Position numbers and translations under genes: made by a program. The notes below the pieces were generated by a model. That model searched no databases, was not told where the DNA came from, and worked only from the letters and a program-made list of their open reading frames with translations. 43,707 nt of DNA, taken from the NCBI RefSeq assembly GCF_003946385.1, contig NZ_RHOE01000017.1, positions 1 through 43,707 of the forward strand. Reading direction: 5' to 3'. Shown here piece after piece: positions 16,874-25,606 of the stretch (its first letter is position 1; every line of letters starts with the position of its first letter). The DNA comes from Loigolactobacillus zhaoyuanensis. GTDB taxonomy: Bacteria; Bacillota; Bacilli; Lactobacillales; Lactobacillaceae.

Positions 16874-17887
16874 TTATAATGTGTCGGTCAATGACTTACT
16901 ATTGATAAGCTGGCGATCTTCCTTTGGTGTTCGCCCGAATTTATCGGCGTATTTATGATAGAAAAAACTTTTATTTGAAAAGCCAACTTCGTGACAAATC
17001 GTAGTGATAGGTTGGGTTGTATTTTGGACTGCTTCGCGCGCACGGAGCAACCGTTCCTCGGTCAGCGCCTGACTGAAAGTTTTGCCAACTACCTTATGGA
17101 ACAGGTTACTAAGGTAGTTCTTATTATAAGAATACTTATTGGAAAGCGTCTCTAGACTCAGGCTTTGATAATGCTGCCGGATCTCATCTAGTAATTTGAT
17201 CGCCAGCTTTTGCGTCGGTGACGTTGCTGGTTCTGGGAGCTGTTTGTTGCGGACGAGCCGAGCAATTAGAATCGTTAATTCTGATTTAATAATGGTATCA
17301 GCGAAATCACGTTGTTGGTAATATTCGGTGATCAAGTCATCAAATGTTGTTTGGATTTCGTTGTTGCCGTTGCCCAGATTCTTGAATAAAAGGTATCGGC
17401 CTGGCTTGGGATCGGCTGCCATATTATTGATCAGAAAATCGTAAAGCACGCTCTTAGCTGCCTGTATATGGGAAATTAAATCTAAGGAAATATTGCGGTC
17501 ACGGAATAAAACATTGATCAGTAGGTCATTGGTATCAAGTGCGTCGATTCGATGTTGACTACCAATATCGAGTAGTAAAACATCGCCTTCACTTAACACG
17601 ATTTTCTGACCATTGACGTATTCGGTTGCGTGACCGCGGAGCATGTAATTGATTTCAAAAAACTGATGCGTGTGCAACGGATAAGGTGCAAAACGATTAT
17701 ATTTGCGGATAGCAACGCTGCAATTTCTAAAAAAGTATTCGTTGTTGATCACAGGAACTTTATAGTCGTGACTAGCTTTCAAATCAATTGCTGCCGGCGG
17801 GATATCATCGCTAACGTAATGGCTTTGCTGTTGTTGAATTTCAACACTCGATAATGCTTGTAATGATTTGAAAATATTAGCGTCCAT
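16874..17887 (-). CDS. AraC-family regulator, probable rhamnose activator
   Basis: This 337-residue cytoplasmic regulator has an AraC-type cupin in its first half (NRFAPYPLHTHQFFEINYMLRG, NGQKIVLSEGDVLLLDIG) and two helix-turn-helix units from about residue 235 (SLETLSNKYSYNKNYLSNLFHK; TTICHEVGFSNKSFFYHKYADKFG). The start ATG follows AGGAGGG. It is divergent from the rhamnose transport and catabolism operon with 140 bases between, the arrangement of RhaS/RhaR-type activators. Its length and cupin are consistent with sugar sensing, but the effector is inferred from the neighbours. It could also control the alcohol dehydrogenase gene downstream. Confidence 0.85.
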   Translation of the reverse strand: MDANIFKSLQALSSVEIQQQQSHYVSDDIPPAAIDLKASHDYKVPVINNEYFFRNCSVAIRKYNRFAPYPLHTHQFFEINYMLRGHATEYVNGQKIVLSEGDVLLLDIGSQHRIDALDTNDLLINVLFRDRNISLDLISHIQAAKSVLYDFLINNMAADPKPGRYLLFKNLGNGNNEIQTTFDDLITEYYQQRDFADTIIKSELTILIARLVRNKQLPEPATSPTQKLAIKLLDEIRQHYQSLSLETLSNKYSYNKNYLSNLFHKVVGKTFSQALTEERLLRAREAVQNTTQPITTICHEVGFSNKSFFYHKYADKFGRTPKEDRQLINSKSLTDTL

Positions 17888-17936
17888 AATGCCCTCCTGT
17901 ACTTATGTTCCAAATATCCTGAAGTTCTGACATTGA

Positions 17937-17960
17937 TATAATACCATGAAAACGGTTAAA
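17937..17960 (+). promoter_or_regulatory. Rhamnose operon -10 box and catabolite (cre-like) site
   Basis: TATAAT at 17937-17942 is a perfect -10 box with no good -35 partner, as expected of an AraC-activated promoter. TGAAAACGGTTAAA at 17947-17960 matches the CcpA cre consensus TGWAANCGNTNWCA except at one base. It overlaps the expected transcription start, a position that gives repression. Confidence 0.5.
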
Positions 17961-18027
17961 TGATAACTGTAATCAAGTAATTATTTATTCAATTTATTAT
18001 TGTCTTAACATTTAGGAGGTTAAAAAT

Positions 18028-19335
18028 ATGGCTGAAGGGTCATTGAAGTCCACAATTCGTGTTTCGATCACAAATTTCCTCGATTCCGGTTGTATCGTTG
18101 CTGGTTCTGTCGGAATGGCGTCTTGGAGCACACAGTTTGGGCTTAGTACATTACAAACAGGTATTTTAGGTGCTTTATCTGCTAATGCGTTTGGCGCTGC
18201 GTTAGGCGCGATCATTGGTGGACCATTATCTGATAAATTTGGTCGTCGTTTCATTTACGTTTATGACATGTTGATCTACATGGTGGGTTGTTTAATGTGT
18301 GTCTTCGCTAATAATTTTGGTTTTTTATTAGCCGGCTTCATTATCACTGGGATCGCAGTTGGTGCCGGTGTTCCAGCATCATGGTCATATATCGGTGAAA
18401 CAGCTGCAGGAACTGAACGTGCCAAGAACATTGGGGTTTCGCAGTTTGCTTGGTCACTTGGCCCGGCGGTAGTCTTTATTGCTGCATTGATAGTTGCACC
18501 ACTTGGACTATTAGGTTATCGTCTGATCTTTGTTGGCTTGGCGATCGTTGCCTTTGTCGCTTGGAATTTGCAACGGACATTACCTGAATCACAAGATTGG
18601 TTGGATCAAAAGGCGGAAGAGAAGAAGACTGGGCATAAATCTAAAGCTAACAGTCATCCATACCGTACTTTGTTCTCCAATAAGACATCCATCAAATGGC
18701 TATTCTTCTTAATTGGGGTCTATGCTTTATGGAACTTAGTTGCTGGTTCACAAGGGATGTTCCTACCGTATATTTTTGAAAACGTTGTTAAGCTTGATGC
18801 TACTCAATCTAGTATGCTTAATATTTTGATTTGGGTGCTTACAGCTTGCGCCACATACTTTGGTTTTGCCAAGTTTGGTGACAAAGTCAATCATCGTTTC
18901 TTCTTCGGAGTCGGTGCAACAATGTCATTGCTTTCATGGATCATCTTGACACTCTTTGGGATGAGCCAGACATGGGCATTGTGGACATTTGCTGCGCTTT
19001 GGGGCATTTCTGCTGGTATCGGTGCACAAGCATGGTATGCACTGTGGGCAACTGAACTTTTCCCAACTCAGTTCCGTGCCGGTTCGCAAGGGGTCATGTT
19101 CTTCGTTGTTCGTGCTTTTGCTGGTGCATATACGATTTTTGTACCAACGATCATGGCCAACCTAGGCTTTAGTATTGGCGGCTACATTATGATCGCAATT
19201 TTGATCATTTCACTGTTAGTCGGAATTACTTGGACACCAAAAACTCGTGGCAAGAGTTTGGAAGAAATCACCAAAGAACAATATGGTGAAGACTTCTTAA
19301 CGCAAGACCAGCGCGATACACTGGATAAAAAATGA
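18028..19335 (+). CDS. MFS sugar transporter, probable L-rhamnose permease
   Basis: This is a 435-residue integral membrane protein with about twelve hydrophobic segments. The sugar-porter/MFS motif GGPLSDKFGRRFIYVYD lies between helices 2 and 3, and a related charged loop FAKFGDKVNHRFF follows the middle of the protein. The central cytoplasmic loop (about 195-220) is lysine-rich. It is the first gene of the rhamnose operon, 18 bases before rhaB, with AGGAGG 8 bases before its ATG. That makes L-rhamnose uptake the likely role. It is not related to RhaT of E. coli, so the substrate call rests on operon position. Confidence 0.85.
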   Translation: MAEGSLKSTIRVSITNFLDSGCIVAGSVGMASWSTQFGLSTLQTGILGALSANAFGAALGAIIGGPLSDKFGRRFIYVYDMLIYMVGCLMCVFANNFGFLLAGFIITGIAVGAGVPASWSYIGETAAGTERAKNIGVSQFAWSLGPAVVFIAALIVAPLGLLGYRLIFVGLAIVAFVAWNLQRTLPESQDWLDQKAEEKKTGHKSKANSHPYRTLFSNKTSIKWLFFLIGVYALWNLVAGSQGMFLPYIFENVVKLDATQSSMLNILIWVLTACATYFGFAKFGDKVNHRFFFGVGATMSLLSWIILTLFGMSQTWALWTFAALWGISAGIGAQAWYALWATELFPTQFRAGSQGVMFFVVRAFAGAYTIFVPTIMANLGFSIGGYIMIAILIISLLVGITWTPKTRGKSLEEITKEQYGEDFLTQDQRDTLDKK

Positions 19336-19353
19336 ATCTGAGGTGTTAAAAAA

Positions 19354-20808
19354 ATGAACACATACGTAGCAGTTGATATCGGTGCTTCCAGCGGCCGTTT
19401 AATCCTCGGTACAGTGGATGAGGGTAAACTAAAACTTGAAGAAGCGCACCGTTTTAAGAATGGCTTTACTGGTGAAGACGGACATGATTGTTGGCAGATC
19501 GATCATCTCATCGATGAAATTTTAGCTGGCTTGGAAAAAATCAAAGCACGTGGCATTAATCGTGTTAACTTAGGTATTGATACTTGGGCGGTCGATTATG
19601 TGTTAGTTGATGAAGACGGCAATAAGCTGCATAATCCGATCGCATACCGTGATGCGCGAACTAATTCTGCAATCTCAAACCTTACTTCGGAATTACCAAG
19701 AGAATATATCTATGAGAAAACTGGGATTCAATTCCAGGATTTCAATACGCTATATCAGCTTTATACCGAAGATAAGGCCGACTTAGAAAAGACTGACAAG
19801 ATCATGATGATCCCAGATTACTTGGGCTATGTCTTGACCGGCAATGCGGTTACCGAAGTGACTAATGCTTCGACAACGCAAATGTTAAATCTCCGTCAAG
19901 GCTTGTTCGACAAGGATTTGATGAGTGAAGTCAATGTTGAGGCCGATCAGTTTCCACATTTAGTTGAAGCCGGGACTTTGCTAGGTAGTGTGCGGCGTAA
20001 GTGGCATAAACAATATGATATTCCAGAAACTGATGTGATCACTACTGCGACCCATGACACGGCGAGTGCTGTCGTTGGGACGCCAGGATTTGGTGATAAC
20101 TGGGCTTTCCTAAGTTCTGGAACTTGGTCATTGCTTGGTGCTGAGCTAAATACACCAGAAAATGGCTTAGATGCCTTTCGTGAAAATTATACTAACGAAT
20201 GGGGTGCCTATGGGACTTACCGTTTTCTGAAGAATATTATGGGCCTGTGGATCATCCAGAAGGTCAAAGAAGAGCTGAATGACCAGTATTCATTTGCTGA
20301 ATTGGCAGCACTTGCTGATAAAGAAGAGTCGTTCAAAGTCTTCATTGATGTCAATGATCTGCGTTTCCAGAATCCCGAAAACATGATTCAAGAATTACAG
20401 AATTATGCCAAGGAGACTAATCAGTTTGTACCCAAGACACCGGGTGAGATCGCCCGTGCGATCTACGATAACTTGTCATTGTATTATGCCGATTCCGTGC
20501 ATAAACTCAGTACAATTATCGGTCACCCGATCACAACGTTAAACATTGTTGGTGGTGGTTCTAACGTCGCCCTAATGAATCAGTTGACCGCTGATCTTGC
20601 TGGGGTAACGGTAGTGGCAGGTCCAGGTGAAGCGACTGCCATCGGTAATATCATTGTTCAAATGATCACTGCCGGTGAGGTCAAGGATGTCGTGGCTGGA
20701 CGTCATTTGATCGCCGATTCATTTGACTTGAAGACTTTTGCACCGCAGAAAGATGCTGATGCAGGCGTCTTGGCTAAATATCAGGATTTTTTAGCCAATA
20801 ATAAATAA
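19354..20808 (+). CDS. rhaB: Rhamnulokinase
   Basis: This FGGY-family sugar kinase (484 residues) phosphorylates L-rhamnulose to L-rhamnulose 1-phosphate. It shows the N-terminal phosphate-binding motif [15 protein letters not shown], the block [14 protein letters not shown] with the catalytic-region Asp, the ATPase segments [12 protein letters not shown] and [11 protein letters not shown], and the C-terminal [15 protein letters not shown] adenosine-binding motif. Length and motif order match RhaB throughout. It lies between the transporter and mutarotase genes. Confidence 0.95.
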   Translation: MNTYVAVDIGASSGRLILGTVDEGKLKLEEAHRFKNGFTGEDGHDCWQIDHLIDEILAGLEKIKARGINRVNLGIDTWAVDYVLVDEDGNKLHNPIAYRDARTNSAISNLTSELPREYIYEKTGIQFQDFNTLYQLYTEDKADLEKTDKIMMIPDYLGYVLTGNAVTEVTNASTTQMLNLRQGLFDKDLMSEVNVEADQFPHLVEAGTLLGSVRRKWHKQYDIPETDVITTATHDTASAVVGTPGFGDNWAFLSSGTWSLLGAELNTPENGLDAFRENYTNEWGAYGTYRFLKNIMGLWIIQKVKEELNDQYSFAELAALADKEESFKVFIDVNDLRFQNPENMIQELQNYAKETNQFVPKTPGEIARAIYDNLSLYYADSVHKLSTIIGHPITTLNIVGGGSNVALMNQLTADLAGVTVVAGPGEATAIGNIIVQMITAGEVKDVVAGRHLIADSFDLKTFAPQKDADAGVLAKYQDFLANNK

Positions 20809-20873
20809 TTCAGGGTACTAAATTATTAAAAACAATTTATTGAGATTTATGAGGAAAGTGAAGTGTATAACTG

Positions 20874-21188
20874 ATGAAACGGATTGCGCAAGTAATGTAC
20901 ATCAACCCAGGTTCTTACGACGAATATGCTAAGCGTCATGCAGAAATTTGGCCAGAAATGAAAGCGGCTTTAAAAGCGCATGGTGCCACGAACTATTCGA
21001 TCTATCTCAATCGAGCTAATGGTCAGACTTTGGCCTATCTCGAAGTACCAGATGTTGATGCCTATAATGCTATTGCGGATACAGATATTTGCAAAAAGTG
21101 GTGGCATTACATGGAGCCAATTATGAAGACTAACCCAAACGAAAGTCCCGTTGCCGATGATCTTGAAGAAGTATTCCATTTAGATTAA
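20874..21188 (+). CDS. rhaM: L-rhamnose mutarotase
   Basis: This small cytoplasmic enzyme (104 residues) interconverts alpha- and beta-L-rhamnose, supplying the anomer used by the isomerase. The catalytic His22 is present in [12 protein letters not shown], and the tryptophan pair in [12 protein letters not shown] is the other family signature. Length equals that of E. coli RhaM. The ribosome binding site GAGGAAAG is somewhat far (about 15 bases) from the ATG. It lies between the kinase and isomerase genes. Confidence 0.95.
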   Translation: MKRIAQVMYINPGSYDEYAKRHAEIWPEMKAALKAHGATNYSIYLNRANGQTLAYLEVPDVDAYNAIADTDICKKWWHYMEPIMKTNPNESPVADDLEEVFHLD

Positions 21189-21255
21189 CAGCGCGCCTTG
21201 ATCCGTGCGGCATGAACTTGGCTACAAGAATCAATCGTATGGAACAAACAAAATC

Positions 21256-21276
21256 GATCAGTGATTTTGACTGATC
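21256..21276 (+). other. Hairpin before rhaA
   Basis: GATCAGT (21256-21262) pairs with ACTGATC (21270-21276) over a 7-base loop, within the 115-base gap between rhaM and rhaA. There is no T-run, so it is not a standard terminator. It may set a processing or stability boundary in the operon transcript. Confidence 0.4.
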
Positions 21277-21303
21277 ATAACCTTAATTGAGGAGTGTATA
21301 AAC

Positions 21304-22581
21304 ATGGTAAAAGCAGAAACAGTCGATAAAGCATATGAAGTTGCAAAAGAACGATACGCAGAAATGGGTGTCGATACTGAAGCTGCAATGAAACAATTGG
21401 AAAAAGTCGCTTTATCTATTCATTGTTGGCAAGGCGACGATATTCATGGTTTCTTGAATCCTGACGCTGAATTAACTGGTGGGATTGCAGTCACTGGTAA
21501 TTATCCTGGTGTTGCGCGTACTCCTGACGAATTGACAGCTGATTTACATGAAGCGCTAAGCTTAATTCCAGGCACACATAAAGTTGCCTTGCATATGATT
21601 TATGCAGTTGCTAAAGATGGCAAGAAGAAAGACTTTAACGATATCCGTCCTGAGGATTTCGATTACTGGATCGATTGGGCTAAAAAAGAAGGCATTGGTT
21701 TAGATAACAATGGTACTTTCTTCTCACATCCTAACGTTAAAGACAACATGACCGTTGCTTCTCCTGATAAAGCGATCCGCGACTACTGGATCGAACATGG
21801 TAAGTTGACCCGTGAAGTTTCTAACTATATCGGTGAAAAATTAGGTCAGACTTGTTACAACAACTTCTGGGTCCCAGATGGTTTTAAAGACAATCCAATT
21901 GACAAACGTACACCTCGTGAACGCTTATTAGCTTCTTTGGACGAAATCGAAGCTAAGCCATACGATGAAAAGAATACGCAAGATTCCTTTGAAGGTAAGT
22001 TGTTTGGTGCCCCTGGGATCGAATCTTACACAGTTGGTTCTCATTTATTCTATGACAATTATGCAATCACTCGTGGCCATTTATGGACGATCGATGCCGG
22101 ACATTTCCATCCAACAGAAGATGTTTCTGATAAGTTTGCAGCTTACTTCCCATTCACTAAGAAAGACTTATTCATGCATGTTTCTCGTCCAGTACGTTGG
22201 GATTCTGATCATACGGTCATCATGGATGAAGCATTAGTTCGGATCACACGTTCACTTGTTCGTGATAACTATCTTGAACGTACTCATCTGGGCTTAGACT
22301 TCTTCGATGCAACGATCAACCGTGTCGCTGCTTGGGTCGTTGGCGCTCGTGCAACTCAAAAGGCATTGTTACAAGCAATGCTCGAACCAATTGATCAGTT
22401 GAAACAAGCTGAATATGATGCTGACTTTACTACTCGTTTAATTGAAACCGAAGAACTTAAGAGCATGCCATTTGGTGCCGTTTGGGATAAATTCTGTCAG
22501 AACAATGGCACACCTGTTGGCATGGACTGGATGCAGAACATTCATCAATATGAAAAAGACGTTCAATTCAAACGTAACTAA
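21304..22581 (+). CDS. rhaA: L-rhamnose isomerase
   Basis: This metal-dependent TIM-barrel isomerase (425 residues) converts L-rhamnose to L-rhamnulose. Typical blocks are the N-terminal SIHCWQGDDIHGF, VALHMIYAV, GLDNNGTFFSHPN, TIDAGHFHPTEDVSDK and WDSDHTVIMDEALVRI. The last two carry the Asp/His/Glu metal ligands. The length and continuous similarity fit the RhaA family. The start ATG follows GAGGAG. The preceding 115-base gap suggests separate translation control from rhaM, but the same transcript is likely. Confidence 0.96.
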   Translation: MVKAETVDKAYEVAKERYAEMGVDTEAAMKQLEKVALSIHCWQGDDIHGFLNPDAELTGGIAVTGNYPGVARTPDELTADLHEALSLIPGTHKVALHMIYAVAKDGKKKDFNDIRPEDFDYWIDWAKKEGIGLDNNGTFFSHPNVKDNMTVASPDKAIRDYWIEHGKLTREVSNYIGEKLGQTCYNNFWVPDGFKDNPIDKRTPRERLLASLDEIEAKPYDEKNTQDSFEGKLFGAPGIESYTVGSHLFYDNYAITRGHLWTIDAGHFHPTEDVSDKFAAYFPFTKKDLFMHVSRPVRWDSDHTVIMDEALVRITRSLVRDNYLERTHLGLDFFDATINRVAAWVVGARATQKALLQAMLEPIDQLKQAEYDADFTTRLIETEELKSMPFGAVWDKFCQNNGTPVGMDWMQNIHQYEKDVQFKRN

Positions 22582-22614
22582 ATAGACTGAATCAAATAAA
22601 GGGGATCATAAATC

Positions 22615-23463
22615 TTGACACAAGAAAAATTTATTAATTCAACATACGTACAACAAATGTGCAAAATCACTCGTGGGTTATACGACCATGGTTGGGATGA
22701 ACGTAATGGTGGTAATGTTAGCTACCGCTTGACTGAAGATGAAATCAGCCAGTACGCAGATACTGATAAAGTATTACGTAATGTACCGATTGCTTTTGAT
22801 GCTAGCGAATTAGCTGGTCAATACTTTTTAGTTACTGCAACTGGTCGTTATTTCAAAAATGTTATCGATAATCCTGAACGGGATACTGGTTTAGTTCAGA
22901 TCGCCAAGGATGGCCATAGTGTTGATATTCGTTGGGGCTATAATGATGGCGCTCAACCAACTAGTGAATTTCCATCCCATTTAATGACGCATATTAATCG
23001 GTTGCATGTTGATAGCAATCAACGTGTAGTGATGCATTGTCATCCAACTAATTTAATTGCCATGAGTTTCACTTTACCTCTGGACGAGAAAACGTTTAGC
23101 CGTATCTTATGGAAAATGCAAGCAGAATCAGTAGTTGTCTTCCCAGAAGGCCTAGGCGTCATTCCTTATATGACTCCAGGAACTAACGATATTGGTGAAG
23201 CAACTGCAGAGAAAATGAAAAACTTCCGTGCAGTTATGTGGCCACATCATGGTGTCTTTGGCGCCGGCGATTCAATGGATGAAACCTTTGGCTTAATTGA
23301 AACGATTGAAAAAGCAGCATTGATTTACACCACGATCCAAGCTCAAGGCGGTGTTTGCTTACAAGAAATTACTGATGATGATTTAGCAGATTTAGCAAAG
23401 AACTTTGGTTTAACACCTAATCCCAAGTTTTTGACTGGTAAATCTCTAGTCGAAAACAAATAG
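22615..23463 (+). CDS. rhaD: Rhamnulose-1-phosphate aldolase
   Basis: This class II zinc aldolase (282 residues) cleaves L-rhamnulose 1-phosphate to dihydroxyacetone phosphate and L-lactaldehyde. Zinc ligands H141 and H143 (VMHCHPTN) and H212 (WPHHGVF), and the catalytic Glu118 (TSEFPSH), match E. coli RhaD positions within one residue. Other family blocks are [11 protein letters not shown] and [11 protein letters not shown]. Translation begins with TTG, preceded by AAAGGGG at good spacing; no ATG fits. It is the last gene of the operon and is followed by a strong terminator. Confidence 0.95.
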   Translation: MTQEKFINSTYVQQMCKITRGLYDHGWDERNGGNVSYRLTEDEISQYADTDKVLRNVPIAFDASELAGQYFLVTATGRYFKNVIDNPERDTGLVQIAKDGHSVDIRWGYNDGAQPTSEFPSHLMTHINRLHVDSNQRVVMHCHPTNLIAMSFTLPLDEKTFSRILWKMQAESVVVFPEGLGVIPYMTPGTNDIGEATAEKMKNFRAVMWPHHGVFGAGDSMDETFGLIETIEKAALIYTTIQAQGGVCLQEITDDDLADLAKNFGLTPNPKFLTGKSLVENK

Positions 23464-23476
23464 CTTATTTTGAGTG

Positions 23477-23513
23477 ATAAAGCGAATCATCCATAGGATG
23501 GTTCGCTTTATTA
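23477..23513 (+). terminator. Rhamnose operon terminator
   Basis: ATAAAGCGAATCATCC (23477-23492) and GGATGGTTCGCTTTAT (23496-23511) form a 16-bp stem with one G-T pair and a 3-base loop. It is followed by a short T-rich tail. Confidence 0.9.
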
Positions 23514-23545
23514 TTAGGCAATCATTTAGCGGGAGATGAGGCATC

Positions 23546-24262
23546 ATTGAAGAAACACAGTCGAAGAATCTAATTCAACGGTGGGGTTATCTAGGACTGT
23601 CGCTGTTGATCAATGCTACTGGTCATTCACTGACGATTGCAACTAATTTAGGTAGCGCTGTTTGGACCGCCTCAGCAGTTAATTTGTATCATTTGTGGCC
23701 GTTAAGTTTGCGCGTCACACTGTTCTTATGTGGTGTTTTAGTTGCCTTAGCGAATATGGCTTTGACACGTAAATTATCGTGGCGGCGTTTTTTAGGTAAT
23801 TTATTATTTATTACGCCGTTTAGCTACTTGATTCAATTATTTACCCAAATCATTCTGCACTTAGGTATTAATCAGTTGCCGCTGGTTGTGCGCGTCATTA
23901 CCGATATATTTGGCATACTTTGTGTCGCTTTGGCAACCTCAATTTATCAACGGGCCAACATTGTTCTGCACCCCAACGATGATTTTATGCAGATATTGCG
24001 GTTTCGCTATTTAAAGGGGAACGCTACGATCGCGCAAATGGTTCATTATATTCCACCAGTATTGATCATGCTAGGCACTTTCTTGTTTACAGGGCGGTTG
24101 TTTGCCGTCAATATTGGCACCTTGATCTGTCTATTTTTCCAAGGCAGTTTTATTGGCTTTTTTGATCAACATGCTTTTAAGCACTTAAAACATTACGGGA
24201 TCGCGGGGTTGACTCAAGTAAAGCCAGTGATTAGGCCAGCACGTTCTGTAAATGGTAAATGA
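23546..24262 (+). CDS. YczE/YyaS-like multi-pass membrane protein with unusual start
   Basis: This is a membrane protein of about 238 residues and five or six hydrophobic segments, resembling the YczE/YyaS family (GHSLTIATNLGSAVWTASAVNL near the N-terminus). Its function is unknown. The first canonical start, TTG at 23606, has no ribosome binding site and would delete half of the first membrane helix. The frame is open back to 23540 and contains hydrophobic residues (WGYLGLSLLINATG) that complete that helix. GGGAGATGAGG at 23530-23541 is well placed for ATT at 23546 or ATC at 23543. I placed the start there; a small sequence error or true non-canonical start are the alternatives. Confidence 0.65.
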   Translation: MEETQSKNLIQRWGYLGLSLLINATGHSLTIATNLGSAVWTASAVNLYHLWPLSLRVTLFLCGVLVALANMALTRKLSWRRFLGNLLFITPFSYLIQLFTQIILHLGINQLPLVVRVITDIFGILCVALATSIYQRANIVLHPNDDFMQILRFRYLKGNATIAQMVHYIPPVLIMLGTFLFTGRLFAVNIGTLICLFFQGSFIGFFDQHAFKHLKHYGIAGLTQVKPVIRPARSVNGK

Positions 24263-24420
24263 TCGAGGTTATAAACAGTTATTTTGTGACTTAGTAGCCT
24301 GTCATTGTACTTTTGTTGTTACATTAGGTATGCTTGTGAGTAGGTAGATCAGTAGCAGATTTTGAGTAGTGACGGCTAGCTTAACCGGTATGCGCCCATA
24401 ATGCCACGGCCGTCACGAGC
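24263..24420 (+). other. Noncoding stretch with one inverted repeat
   Basis: No gene is apparent here. GTGACGGC at 24369-24376 pairs with GCCGTCAC at 24409-24416 around a 32-base spacer. As it lies just before an IS110 transposase remnant, it might be the leftover left end of that element, where IS110 elements keep their structured noncoding end. This cannot be decided from one copy. Confidence 0.35.
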
Positions 24421-24630
24421 ATGAAGGGGAGGTACAAAACGGTGCGTAGTTTTAGTTATATTGTTTTAAAAAATTATTTAACCGAATTAGCCGAGTTTAG
24501 CGAAGTAGAAGTAATCGTCATGGAAAGTCCGGGACGCTACTATCACGTTTGTTTGCACAAACTTCAAGATATGGAACGTTTAACGACGAAGGCAATCTTT
24601 AATGTTGATTGCCAGAATATTAAACATTAA
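24421..24630 (+). pseudogene. IS110-family transposase remnant
   Basis: The 69-residue frame contains FSYIVLKNYLTELAEFSEVE followed by VIVMESPGRYYHV. This resembles the second conserved block of the IS110 DEDD nuclease domain, where E of VxMExTGxYY is catalytic. The first Asp block, the rest of the nuclease and the C-terminal serine domain are missing, so it cannot be active. The frame ends eight bases before the palindromic element at 24638. The IS110 assignment is from a short motif and is moderate. Confidence 0.5.
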
Positions 24631-24932
24631 AACGATACATCAGCGTGGTGGAATGGTTCTTGCTGAACTTTGACTACAAGCAGAGCAAGTTAGCTTCTAT
24701 TCCGGCGCCAGTGGACGGAACGAGTGCGACTTGAACTTGGTGGTTTCTGCCATAGTTCAATCGACATCGGGAAGCAAGCTCTGTTTAGCGAAGATGATCT
24801 AAAAATTAATACTTGCTAAAAGTGTTTCAAAAATTGAGCAACAGTGCTCCACTGGCGCCTGCATTCCAGCAGGCAATAAGTGAACATTCAAACATTGATT
24901 GCTTAAGTGGCAAACTTAGTGATAATCAGAAT

Positions 24933-24978
24933 AAAAATATCGGTAAAACAGTTGAAAGACTGTTTTACCGATATTTTT
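24933..24978. repeat. Perfect 20-bp hairpin in the left half of copy 1
   Basis: AAAAATATCGGTAAAACAGT (24933-24952) pairs perfectly with 24959-24978 over TGAAAG. The palindrome TATGCGCATA directly follows at 24978-24987. The matching hairpin in copy 2 is at 28531-28573, next to the same TATGCGCATA (28521-28530). Confidence 0.9.
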
Positions 24979-25248
24979 ATGCGCATATAATCTACTTGAA
25001 AACAGCGAATCACTAATGACTGTTGGTCAATTCTAATTAAATCAACTAAACCGTTTAATCTAATTCATTAAATAGTGTTCTAAAACTGCCAAGGTGAAAT
25101 GGAGGCGCTGGCGTATCACTGTCGCTCGTTCTTAATAACACTATTTACAAGTATCGCAATTAGTACTTATTTGTTAAACAGAGCTTGCCTCCCGTTGTCG
25201 ATTGAACTAAGGCGAAAACCGCCAAGTTCAAGTCGCAGCTGTGTCGAT

Positions 25249-25283
25249 GGTACTTGGTGACCGAATTGTGGTCACCTAGTACC
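25249..25283. repeat. Strong hairpin in the right half of copy 1
   Basis: GGTACTTGGTGACC (25249-25262) pairs with GGTCACCTAGTACC (25270-25283) with one mismatch and a 7-base loop. It lies between the 62-base right arm and a second hairpin at 25304-25341. Confidence 0.85.
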
Positions 25284-25466
25284 CATGCGCGATTGACAAG
25301 ATCCATTTTCTTTTCCGATTGGGCTTAATTGGAAAGAAAATTAGCTTGCCAACGCGCCACGCGTTCCATACGCCAGCGCTGGAATAGAACCAAACTAAAT
25401 CTGCCTACGAGTTAATCAGACAGACAAAGTTCAGAAAGAACCGATGGAATTTCACTATGCTGGTGT

Positions 25467-25606
25467 TTTCTTGTACCATGAATTAGGCTGCTTATTTTTT
25501 AAGCCAGATTTTAATAAAATTACCGTGATTTACTAAAAATTCAAAACTTCTTCATACATTTTTAATATAATTAAAGTGATTTTAATCTTAGGATAAGGAG
25601 TTTTGA
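25467..25606 (+). promoter_or_regulatory. Upstream region of the sulfotransferase gene
   Basis: TATAAT lies at 25566-25571, 35 bases before the start codon, in AT-rich sequence. No good -35 box was found at 16-18 bases. Nothing else was recognised. Confidence 0.35.

Larger units (their letters stand above)
24638..25466. repeat. Large hairpin-rich palindromic element, copy 1
   Basis: About 830 noncoding bases whose two halves are imperfect inverted copies. The outer arm GGTTCTTGCTGAACTTTG (24655-24672) pairs with 25425-25442. A 62-base arm at 24726-24787 matches the complement of 25175-25236 at about 56 positions. Inside are several independent hairpins: 24731-24760, 24933-24978, 25202-25231, 25249-25283 and 25304-25341. 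No convincing protein frame lies in it. A second, inverted copy is at 28171-28866. It could be a non-autonomous mobile element, a long structured RNA, or both; no source element was identified. Confidence 0.85.

Noticed and set aside
24813-25016. Open frame of 67 codons inside palindromic copy 1
   Set aside because: It runs through the arms and the 20-bp hairpin of the repeat, has no ribosome binding site, and is not kept in the other copy.
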